DNA of 64,000 bases from Flavobacterium sp. YO12 (GTDB lineage Bacteria; Bacteroidota; Bacteroidia; Flavobacteriales; Flavobacteriaceae), in NCBI RefSeq assembly GCF_004119495.1, contig NZ_NRQU01000002.1, positions 85,750-149,749 on the forward strand, read 5' to 3'. This document shows, one piece after another, positions 17,948-25,595 of the stretch. Each line of letters opens with the position of its first letter. The first letter of the stretch is position 1. The notes beneath the pieces are model-generated. The model was not told the origin of the DNA. It worked only from the letters and a program-made list of their open reading frames with translations, and searched no databases. The position numbers and the translations under genes are program-made.

Positions 17948-19108
17948 CTATTCAATTTCAAAAATCGCCTGAATTTCTACAACCGAATTTATAGGCAGTG
18001 AAACTGCACCAATTGTAGCTCTGGCATGTTTTCCTTTTTCTCCAAAAACCAAAGCGGTTAAATTTGAAGCCGAATTCATAATTCCAGCATGTTGTGTATA
18101 TTCAGGAGTAGTATTAAAAAATCCTGTTAACTGCACACATTGTTTTACTTTATTCAAATCGCCTCCGCAAGCTTCTTTTAAAACCGCAATTACATTCAGC
18201 ATGGTTTGATATGTTGCTTCTTTCGCTTGCTCATCAGTAACATTTGCACCAACTTTACCCGGATTTAAAATTTTTCCCTCTTTTAAGGCAACTTGATTAA
18301 TGTATACTTTATGATTCGAAATCGTATACGGAACATAATTTCCAACTGGTTTAGGAGCTTCAGGAAGCACAATGTTGTTGTCTTTTAATGTTTTGTTGAT
18401 ATCAGTTTTAATTTCTGCCGAAGTTGTTTTTACAGTTTTGATATTTTCTGTGTTTTTCAATCCAGATGCGGCTCTTGCTAAAGCTTTTCCTTGTTCTTTA
18501 GCTAAATTTAATTCGCTTAAAGAAGGTCTTGTTCCAGTTGATCCCGTTAATGCGGTGGCTCCAAAAGGCGTATTTCCTTGTGGTACTGATTTGTCTAAAC
18601 CAGCTGTTCCCATAATTCCAGTAGGAACAATTATCATTCCGTGAGAAGCCAGAATATTCCAGAAAGATAATATTGCAGCTTCTTTTCCTGCGCCAGATCC
18701 TGCAGACATAAATACAGTTGATGGTTTTCCTTCTAAAGCTCTTGAAGTCCAAAGAGGAATACTTTGGCTGAAAAAGTAATTCATATCGGCACTGATATTG
18801 GCAAAATGAACAGGGCTTCCAAATGCGATTCCGTCATAATTAGCCAATTCATCAATAACAGCAACTGGCAGTTTTTCTACGTCAGAATTTAGTTTTTCTT
18901 TTGGATTTATGGACGGAACTCTTTTTATAATTGCTCTTGTATTTGGATATTCCTGAATTCCTTCGGCAATTGCTTTAGCCATTTTATATGTGCCTCCGTT
19001 TTGCGAATAAATTAAAACCAGAATATTTGTTTCGGGGGTTTTTACTTGTGCATTGGCGCCAAAGCCTATAAAAACTGCGATTAATAATGCGAGTAATTGC
19101 TTTTTCAT
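17948..19108 (-). CDS. Exported flavodoxin (WrbA-like)-RidA fusion protein
   Basis: About 386 residues in three parts. A signal peptide (MKKQLLALLIAVFIGFGANA) sends the protein out of the cytoplasm. A flavodoxin domain like NAD(P)H:quinone oxidoreductase WrbA covers about 25-215, with NILVLIYSQNGGTYKMAKAIAEG (phosphate loop), YDGIAFGSPVHFANISADM, and GKPSTVFMSAGSGAGKEAA. A linker leads to a C-terminal RidA/YjgF domain (about 265-386) with HKVYINQVALKEGK and RATIGAVSLPINSVVEIQAIFE. The Arg in HARATIGAV matches the ligand arginine of active RidA deaminases. Both domains are usually cytoplasmic single-domain proteins. The ATG at 19108 is chosen because an earlier start (19144) would bury the signal peptide. 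Confidence 0.85.
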   Translation of the reverse strand: MKKQLLALLIAVFIGFGANAQVKTPETNILVLIYSQNGGTYKMAKAIAEGIQEYPNTRAIIKRVPSINPKEKLNSDVEKLPVAVIDELANYDGIAFGSPVHFANISADMNYFFSQSIPLWTSRALEGKPSTVFMSAGSGAGKEAAILSFWNILASHGMIIVPTGIMGTAGLDKSVPQGNTPFGATALTGSTGTRPSLSELNLAKEQGKALARAASGLKNTENIKTVKTTSAEIKTDINKTLKDNNIVLPEAPKPVGNYVPYTISNHKVYINQVALKEGKILNPGKVGANVTDEQAKEATYQTMLNVIAVLKEACGGDLNKVKQCVQLTGFFNTTPEYTQHAGIMNSASNLTALVFGEKGKHARATIGAVSLPINSVVEIQAIFEIE

Positions 19109-19593
19109 GAATGTGTTTTTAATAATTATGGTATAAAATCCCAACTATGCACTTGTTTTCAAGTTTTATTTTTGGGACTGCAAATTTACTTCTTACAATA
19201 TCGAAAAACGTTATTATTATCTTAATTGTCTTATCTAAGGAGGACTAATCTTAAGTCCCTGAGGGACGAAATAGTTATAGAAAATAAAAGGACACCAAAA
19301 AAAGAACCCCAGCGGGGTGATATATTGAGTATTGTCAGTAAAAATAATATGTCGTTCCGCTGGAGCTGGATTTTTATAACGGATATCAAATTAGCTATAA
19401 ATATATTGCTCCTCTGGAGCTTTAAATTTAGCAGTTGATTTTATTGATTTCTTTTATTCTCATAGCTTTTGAGATTGGTAGAGGAAATAATCTTTTCAAA
19501 TGCATTCTTTTGCATGCTGTGTGTGTTTAAATGCTTCAATTCAAAAAAATAGCTGATAATTTTCTAACTTCGGGAAAACAAATTTTCTATTTT
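19109..19593. other. Gap with a degenerate repeat element
   Basis: No credible gene. The stretch 19240-19430 holds pieces such as CCCTGAGGGACGAAATAG, CCCCAGCGGGGTGATAT and GCTCCTCTGGAGC. Small palindromes of this kind (CCCCAGCGGGG, GCTCCTCTGGAGC) are typical of dispersed Bacteroidota intergenic repeats rather than coding DNA. The only open frame here (19226-19438) has no protein-like features. Confidence 0.55.
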
Positions 19594-20253
19594 ATGAAAA
19601 AAGCAATTGTATATGGCGCGAGCGGACTAGTTGGATCGTACATTCTAGAAAACTTATTGAAGGATGATGCTTATGAACAAGTTGTAATAGTTGTTCGAAA
19701 AGATTTAAATATCCAGCATCCCAAATTAAAAACGCTTATAGGTGATTTTAATTCGTTAGCCAATGTAGTGCAAGGCATTGAAATAGATGAAGTTTTTATT
19801 TCGCTTGGCACAACGCAAAAGAAAACACCAGATAAAAAAGTGTACTATCAAATAGATCATGATTATCCAGTTTTGGCAGCAAAACTCGCTAAAGAAAATG
19901 GTGCAAAATCAGTATTCTTGGTTTCTGCAATTGGTGCAAATGTAAATTCATCTGTTTTTTATGTGAAAACAAAAGGTGAGGCAGAACAAAATATTATTAA
20001 TTTAAATTTTGAGCATACTTATATTTTTCGTCCTTCGATGATTTTAGGAGATCGAAAAGAAAATCGACCACTGGAAAAAATCTTTAAAGCAGTTTTTAAA
20101 GTCATTAATCCGTTATTTATTGGAAAACTAAGCGCTTATAAAGGAATTGAAGCCAGAGATATTGCAAAAGCAATGGTTAAGAGCGCAACGAAGTTTAACG
20201 AACCAGTTAATATACTGCATTGGAAAGAAATGAACGCTTTATTAAACATATAG
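19594..20253 (+). CDS. NAD(P)-binding Rossmann-fold protein (atypical SDR)
   Basis: A 219-residue protein with an N-terminal dinucleotide-binding motif VYGASGLVGSYILENLL, then IGDFNSL, EVFISLGTTQKKT and VSAIGANVNSSVFYVKTKGEAE. The Tyr-x3-Lys like pair (YVKTK) and the short length fit atypical short-chain dehydrogenases of the HTATIP2/YMR090W type, which act as reductases or regulators. The substrate is unknown. The start at 19594 is directly before the beta-strand of the Rossmann fold; an earlier ATG at 19531 adds 21 residues without homology. It stands alone. Confidence 0.85.
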   Translation: MKKAIVYGASGLVGSYILENLLKDDAYEQVVIVVRKDLNIQHPKLKTLIGDFNSLANVVQGIEIDEVFISLGTTQKKTPDKKVYYQIDHDYPVLAAKLAKENGAKSVFLVSAIGANVNSSVFYVKTKGEAEQNIINLNFEHTYIFRPSMILGDRKENRPLEKIFKAVFKVINPLFIGKLSAYKGIEARDIAKAMVKSATKFNEPVNILHWKEMNALLNI

Positions 20254-20429
20254 AAACATAGTTTTTATAGTCAAAATTAGGTGTTTCACTTATTTTAAAT
20301 ACACACAAACAACTATGTGAAAGAAACATGTTTCTTTTTGTCTCCTTTTCGAATCATAAAATCTATGTTTCTATGTGTTTAATGTTTTTTACGATCCTAG
20401 TGGAGCGAACCAGCAGGTTTATTGAAATA

Positions 20430-20468
20430 AAAAATGGCATTATCTTGATTTGAGATAATGCCATTTTT
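20430..20468. terminator. Bidirectional terminator hairpin
   Basis: AAAATGGCATTATCT pairs with AGATAATGCCATTTT around a 7-nt loop. It separates the convergent SDR and hibernation-factor genes. The DNA before it (20254-20430) carries two copies of a 'ctatgtttctatgtgttt' type motif in opposite orientation. Confidence 0.85.
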
Positions 20469-20484
20469 GTATGTGATGTTTATA

Positions 20485-20799
20485 TTAATGTGCCTTCAGT
20501 TTTTCGAAAGTAGTAGTCAATGATTTCTTTGCTTTAGTTAAAGCGCCGCTAAAAGCTTTTTCGAGTGTATCGGCATGTTCTGTTACGGTAATAGGCTGTA
20601 ATTTTACAGGACGAACTTCGATTACACATTTTTTATCGTTTACACTAAATTTTTCTCCATTTTCATCTCCAAAATGTACTTCAATGCGGGTAATTTTATC
20701 TTCAAAACGAGCTAAACCTTTTTCTAATTCTTCAGAAAAATAAGCTGCTAATCTTTCGTGTCCTTCGATGTTCTTGTCGGTATTGATTTGAATTTTCAT
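20485..20799 (-). CDS. hpf: Ribosome hibernation/associated factor (HPF/RaiA family)
   Basis: A 104-residue protein of the sigma-54 modulation/S30AE family. It starts MKIQINTDKNIEGHERLAAYF with EELEKGLARFEDKITRIEVHF, the beta-alpha-beta layout of HPF/RaiA, and ends with a basic helix (ALTKAKKSLTTTFEKLKAH). It is the short form without the C-terminal dimerisation domain. Such proteins bind the 30S decoding site and stop translation in stationary phase. A well-formed promoter lies just upstream. Confidence 0.9.
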   Translation of the reverse strand: MKIQINTDKNIEGHERLAAYFSEELEKGLARFEDKITRIEVHFGDENGEKFSVNDKKCVIEVRPVKLQPITVTEHADTLEKAFSGALTKAKKSLTTTFEKLKAH

Positions 20800-20826
20800 A
20801 TCGGTTTATATTTAATGATTGTTTCT

Positions 20827-20858
20827 CAAAGCTATCTTTTTTAGCGCAAAAAGCCAAA
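20827..20858 (-). promoter_or_regulatory. Promoter for the hibernation factor
   Basis: On the minus strand TTTG (20858-20855) is followed after 20 nt by TAGCTTTG (20834-20827), matching the Bacteroidota -33/-7 pattern. The leader would be about 20 nt. Confidence 0.65.
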
Positions 20859-20905
20859 GAGATTAGTAAAATATTATGAAAAAAATATACGATTTATCGT
20901 CTTGT

Positions 20906-20965
20906 TTGTCATTCCGATCCCGAGGCTTCGGGAGAGGAATCTTCGCAAGTAACTTTACAAGAGTA
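20906..20965. repeat. Single-arm copy of the GTCATTCCGA repeat family
   Basis: GTCATTCCGATCCCGAGGC at 20908 opens a single arm with an internal CCCGAGGCTTCGGG hairpin, then GAGGAATCTTCGCAAGTAAC. The opposite arm is missing, unlike the complete copies elsewhere. Confidence 0.7.
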
Positions 20966-21013
20966 AACAAACTAAATTGTAAGAAAATCACATAATCTGC
21001 TCAGGTTTTTTAA

Positions 21014-21141
21014 TATATTTGCAGTCCTAAACATCGAGAATATGAACACAACAAAACTTTTTGCCCGTATGGTACGCTGGCGGTATTGGAAACAACCACA
21101 ACGCGTTCTCGAAGGCGTAGGACAGCTAACCCATACGGGTT
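21014..21141 (+). promoter_or_regulatory. Promoter plus structured leader of the 21166 gene
   Basis: A TATATTTG -7 box at 21014-21021 should start a transcript near 21028, about 138 nt before the coding start. The leader can fold strongly: CCCGTATGG (21064-21072) pairs with CCATACGGG (21131-21139). TACGC (21073-21077) stacks on it with GCGTA (21115-21119), leaving an 11-nt 3' side bulge. An inner arm TTG-GAAA-CAA has a GNRA tetraloop. I do not recognise a known riboswitch or ribozyme. The DNA around the two ATGs at 21042 and 21166 is similar, as if the element had been inserted into a duplicated start region. Confidence 0.5.
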
Positions 21142-21165
21142 TTATATTTCCTAAATTTCGAGATT

Positions 21166-21402
21166 ATGAGTACAAACACGCTTTCAAAAGAAACCGAATT
21201 GCGGTTAGCCAATTTTTTCAACCAAACAGTTGATCCCAAAAGTCTGGCAAAAGCAATCCGACAAATCAATTATTTAATTGCTTTAAGTATAATTCGGGAT
21301 TGTGAAACATTCGAAACCGAGAAAATAAACCTCGAAAAAGGTTATTATTGGCTCAATGAATTAGCCGAGATTTTAAATCCTTATTTTGAGGTTGAGAATT
21401 AA
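21166..21402 (+). CDS. Small protein of unknown function (family with 37588 gene)
   Basis: A 78-residue acidic, helical-looking protein without a signal peptide or cysteine motif. It is clearly related to the 77-residue product of 37588-37821. Both share TLSKE, RL-x2-FF, DPK-x2-AK, RQ-x-NY, CET-x-E, YWLN-x-LAE and a C-terminal DPY or NPY with an acidic tail. About half of the aligned residues agree. No family is recognised. The retained similarity shows that the frame is a real gene. A structured leader precedes it and a terminator hairpin follows. Confidence 0.8.
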   Translation: MSTNTLSKETELRLANFFNQTVDPKSLAKAIRQINYLIALSIIRDCETFETEKINLEKGYYWLNELAEILNPYFEVEN

Positions 21403-21410
21403 GAAAATGA

Positions 21411-21438
21411 AAAAGCCACTGATGAAGTGGCTTTTTTT
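21411..21438 (+). terminator. Terminator hairpin
   Basis: AAAAGCCAC pairs with GTGGCTTTT around TGATGAA, followed by a T-run. It lies just after the small-protein gene. Confidence 0.85.
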
Positions 21439-21463
21439 TGTTTTTCCAATATCTAGGTTTTAA

Positions 21464-22258
21464 TTATAATGCTGTTTGTTTATTAAAAATCGTATCCAAA
21501 TGATATTCTAGAAACTCTTTTCGCGGCGCAATATGAGGAGATTTTATTTTTTGATTTTCAATTAAACTAAAATATTTATCGAAAAATTCTGTTCCTTTTT
21601 TCTTCTTAAGTGTTTCCGAAAATATTATTTCATGATTTGTACTTATTCCGATCAAACCTTTGTCAAATGCTTTATCATAAAGAGCAGAGAAACAAATTCC
21701 ATTTTGGATATTTAATCTTTCTTTTTCATTTTTTGACCAAGGAACAATATGACTAGCAAATAGTAATTCAGGAATGTCAATTCCTGTTATTGCACATTTG
21801 GATGAATAGTTTGTTAAGACCATTTTTCGAAACACACATTGATTTACTCTTGATTTGATTTCACGAATAACTGTTTCTCCTTGTAAATCTTTTAGATCTA
21901 AAAGAATATTTTCGTATTTATTTTTAATAGATGTATTCTCTTTTTGGGCAATAATTTCCTCACTCATAAATAATAATTCTTCTCTATTATTGAAGAATTC
22001 ATCCCAAATAGACTGAATTTTTTTTCCGCCATTTTGCAAGCCTCCCGCACCTCTTTGTTGATGATATGGATCAACGCTGGCAAAGTTGGCTAATCTAATA
22101 GATATTGAACTCGGGGTTCGGTTTATTAAATTGCCTAATTTAATTACATCTGGATTTTGATGATTGATTTTTTTGTATTCAATTGTAAGATATAAATTTA
22201 GAGCAACGATAAATTCCTCTCGTGTCCAAAGTCTGGTTTTGGTTTTTGGTTGTGGCAT
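21464..22258 (-). CDS. HNH endonuclease (restriction-type, HNH_2-like)
   Basis: A 264-residue protein. The N-terminal part (about 1-75) is a helical DNA-binding-like domain (TREEFIVALNLYLTIEYKKI, GNLINRTPSSISIRLANFASVDP). The C-terminal part (about 145-235) is an HNH nuclease: CAITGIDIPELLFASHIVPWS, then NIQNGICFSALYDKAFDKGLIGIS. The His in ASHIVPW and the NG-x-C-x3-YDKAFD block match putative restriction HNH_2 enzymes. No methyltransferase lies next to it, so it could be a modification-dependent or solitary nuclease. The role in defence is inference. Confidence 0.85.
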   Translation of the reverse strand: MPQPKTKTRLWTREEFIVALNLYLTIEYKKINHQNPDVIKLGNLINRTPSSISIRLANFASVDPYHQQRGAGGLQNGGKKIQSIWDEFFNNREELLFMSEEIIAQKENTSIKNKYENILLDLKDLQGETVIREIKSRVNQCVFRKMVLTNYSSKCAITGIDIPELLFASHIVPWSKNEKERLNIQNGICFSALYDKAFDKGLIGISTNHEIIFSETLKKKKGTEFFDKYFSLIENQKIKSPHIAPRKEFLEYHLDTIFNKQTAL

Positions 22259-22335
22259 TTATAATTTGTTTACAGTAAATGTAAAAAATATGTATTATAG
22301 AATCATTTTTTAAATGATAAAAACGGCAGTGATTT

Positions 22336-24802
22336 TTACTTTTCTTTATCCTTCTTCCCCCACTTAATTTTCATTTTTCCATTATCATCAAGAGCGATTA
22401 AATGCAGGACAATTCCGCGTTCGCGAACAGCATCGCGCTCGGCTTTGCTGGCGAGTTTGGCGTCGTTTTTAGAGTTTCGAAGCGGGATTGTTAAGGCGAG
22501 ATTGGTTCCTCGTCCAAAAGAGTAAATTCCATCAACATCAATGTTCAGTACGCTGGAACTTATCGTTAAATTGTTTACGTCTACTTGCTCGCCGCGCATG
22601 TTAAGATGACCGGACAAATCGCTGAAAGTGATATTCTCGACATCACGAAAAGGAAAAGCAAATTTACCAACTTTTACAATTGGCTGAAAATTTACCAAAG
22701 CACCTTGATTAACATTAAAATCGAGTTTTCCGTGCATCGAATTGGTGATTAATTCTCCGTGACTATTAATAAAACCATTTACATTGGCAGTGCTTGTAAG
22801 GCGTCCTTTAATGTTGTTTGGACTGAAAGATTTGATTCCGAAATTGTTAAACGATTTTAGGAAACTTGCAATGTCAACTCGATTAACCTGTGCGTTTGAG
22901 CTAAAAGCGTAGTTGTTTCCGCTTGGTTTTATTTCGCTGTTAAAAGTTATACTGCCGCCCGAAGTTTGCAGTGAGCCATTTTTTATAAGCAGTCTCGAAT
23001 CGATCATTTGGATGCGTGCCGTTGTATTTGTGGCGGTTAGTTTATTGTAATTTATTTTGTCCGCTTTAATGTCAATAACAACGGCGCATTTCTCGATTAC
23101 AGTTCGCAAATGGTTTGAGATCGTTGGTTTTTTATTTTTAACAGCGGTTTTGCTTTTTTTGAGAAGCAGTTAAAACGCCCAGAAATTGTTTAAGATCAAT
23201 ATTTGGGCAATAAATGTTCCAGTTTACAACCATTTTTTCGGGAGCATCATAGTATAGATTTAAGAAATTATCAATTTTACCATCAATAATAATAGAGTTT
23301 TTATTGTGTTTGTAAGTGATTTTTTTAATTAGTAAAGCCTGTTCAGTAAAGTCAAGCTGCACGTTTACTTTTTCGGCATGAATTTTTTTCGGAATAAAAT
23401 CAAACGAAGTGTTTTCGACATTTATACTCCCAATAAATTTAGGTTTGTTGATGTATAAATCGACAATGTCAAACTGAAAGTTCAAATTGGCTTTTGCATG
23501 ACCTTCAGAAAAATGAATCCATTTGTCATTGCTTACTTCATTTAGTTTTTCGACATCAAAATCAGAATTTACAGTTCCAGTTGCAATAGGTTTTTCAAGA
23601 TTATTGATAGATAATTGCGGAATTGAAAGCGGAATATTTTGATATTCTCCAGAAAATCGAGTTAAAATTACAGCTGAATTCGGATCATTAAAACCTTCCT
23701 TCGGCTTGAAATTATTGGTAAAAATTCCTTTAAAATTGCATTTCTTAATTTGTCCGTCAGGAATCGTGAGCTCATTGTTTTTGCACATTGCCTGCACCAC
23801 TATTTTAGGATCGTCATGCACGTTTAAATCTCCTTTTAGATCACAGTTTACAGCAATGGGCTCTTTTAAATCAAATCGGTTAAGTTTAGAACTGATATTT
23901 GCCGATAATAAATTTGATGCATTGCTCCATAAAATATGAGTGTCTATGTTGATTCCAAAAAGCGAATTGGTTTTTCCGATATTAAAATATGCCACAATAT
24001 CAAACGAATCTGTGCCTATTTTTAAACCTTTGGTTACAATGTCAATTTTCTGTTTGTTTGCAGAATACGATACATTCAAAGTTCCTTTTAGTTCCTTTTG
24101 CTTAGCAAAACTTCCGTGAACGGTATTAAAAGCAAGACTGTTTATTTGAGTGTCTAAAAACAAGTCAGTACTCCAATCGTCTCCATCGTAATTTACTTTA
24201 GAGTTTAAATTGTGAACATCAAAATCAAACAATTTATTTCCGAGTTGGTTATTTATGGTAACCCGAACATTGCTGAGGTCGATTTGATCAATTGTAGTTT
24301 CAGTTTCAGATTTCTTTTGCGGATCTTTTTTCTTTTTTGGTTTAAAAATATCCGAATTTGTATAACCGTCTTTCGTTTTATAGATGTAAATATCAGCGTC
24401 GTTAATGAGGATTTTATGAATATTAACTTCATGATGCAATAAACTCCAGATATTTAGTCGGGCTTCAATTTCTTTGGCTTTTAATAAAGTATGATGATGA
24501 GTATTCCATTTTTTGTCTTTGAGCTCGATATCATTTAAGGCTAAAGTGAAATTAGGAAAACCAGTTAAAAATTTATAGTGAAAGTCGCCAATATGAAAGT
24601 CGCCATTTATATTTTCGTTGATTTTGGCGTTTACTTTGGCAATAATTTCGGTTTTATTTCTGTTGAAATAGATCGATAATCCTCCGCAGGCAATTAAAAG
24701 CAATGCTATAAGTCCCAAAATAAAATAACCAAAGCGCTTAGCATATTTTTTAAAACCAACCGATTGAAAAAAGTTTTTTATTTGTTGCAAAGTTTCTCTC
24801 AT
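22336..24802 (-). pseudogene. AsmA-family protein, frameshifted
   Basis: Two frames give one AsmA-like protein of about 820 residues. The first (24802-23138) has a TM helix at about 22-45 and a long beta-rich AsmA domain, and ends in QKKQNRC after an A7 run (T7 at 23154-23160). One extra A lets the frame continue as SKTAVKNKKPTISNHLRTVIEKCAVV, joining the second frame (to 22336) without loss; the TTG at 23109 is therefore not a real start. The C-terminal half has the AsmA_2 pattern with GKLDFNVNQGALVNFQP and IPLRNSKND. AsmA/TamB-like proteins bridge inner and outer membranes and move or organise lipids. The sequence shows no other damage, so a reading error is likely. Confidence 0.85.
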
Positions 24803-25048
24803 CTGGATAAATTTTTCTGGATCATTAAAGATAAGCTAAAAAAGAATGTTATTCTTAAAAAGATTACAGTAAGCTAATTGTAAGTTTAAATTGATAAAAT
24901 TGGATTTTAATTACTGATATAATTAAAGACAATACATTTATAATGAAAACTAATTTACGAATGATGTTTCATTTGTTTTAAATTTTTAAATTTGTACTCT
25001 AGTTTGAAACATAACAATTCAGACGATAATTTTAAAAGATAAGAAATT

Positions 25049-25366
25049 ATGGCATTAGCAATAACAGATGCTACTTTTGATGAAGTAGTTTTAAAATCAG
25101 ATAAACCAGTAATGGTAGATTTTTGGGCAGCATGGTGTGGTCCTTGTAGAATGGTTGGTCCAATCATTGACCAATTAAGCGATGAGTACGCAGGAAAAGT
25201 AGTTGTTGGTAAAGTAGATGTAGATGCAAACCAAGAATTCGCTGCAAAATATGGTGTGCGTAACATACCAACCGTTTTGGTGTTTCATAACGGTGAAGTA
25301 GTAGGAAAACAAGTAGGAGTAGCTCCGAAACAAACCTACGCAGATAGTTTAGACGCTTTGTTGTAA
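25049..25366 (+). CDS. trxA: Thioredoxin
   Basis: A 105-residue cytoplasmic protein of the usual thioredoxin length. The redox site is WCGPC with Cys30 and Cys33 in MVDFWAAWCGPCRMVGP. The cis-proline lies in VRNIPTVLVFHNGE. It reduces disulfides in many proteins, with electrons from thioredoxin reductase, whose gene is not here. A TAAATTTG box at 24987-24994 may be its -7 element. A terminator hairpin follows. Confidence 0.97.
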   Translation: MALAITDATFDEVVLKSDKPVMVDFWAAWCGPCRMVGPIIDQLSDEYAGKVVVGKVDVDANQEFAAKYGVRNIPTVLVFHNGEVVGKQVGVAPKQTYADSLDALL

Positions 25367-25387
25367 TCGTAAGATTATGATTTATAT

Positions 25388-25420
25388 AAAAGAGGTTTGG
25401 CGAAAGTCAAACCTTTTTTA
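25388..25420 (+). terminator. Terminator hairpin after trxA
   Basis: AAAGAGGTTTG pairs with CAAACCTTTTTT around GCGAAAGT, followed by more T. Confidence 0.85.
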
Positions 25421-25431
25421 TTTGAGTTTTT

Positions 25432-25556
25432 TTGCCGCGAATTTCACTAATTTCCACAAATTAAATTTTTTGCTTGAGTTTTCATTACTCCCGATAACTA
25501 TCGCGAGTGGCAAACATTTTAAATTAATTCGTGGAAATTAGTGAAATTCGTGGCAA
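25432..25556. repeat. Long inverted repeat (CGAATTTCACTAATTTCCAC arms)
   Basis: Arms of about 30 bp at 25432-25461 and 25526-25556 are near-perfect complements. The centre holds a small CCCGATAACTATCG piece, also seen near 39196. The same family, as shorter copies, occurs at 14838 and 56787. Confidence 0.8.
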
Positions 25557-25595
25557 ACATTTTTTATTTTTAACGAATCTTATATTCCTTAAAAA

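Noticed and set aside
19226..19438. Reading frame of 70 codons
   Set aside because: It is built from small palindromes and intergenic repeat pieces, with no protein-like features.
21042..21233. Reading frame of 63 codons as a gene
   Set aside because: It covers the structured leader, overlaps the better supported gene at 21166 in another frame, and its sequence has no protein-like conservation that I can see. It is treated as leader DNA.
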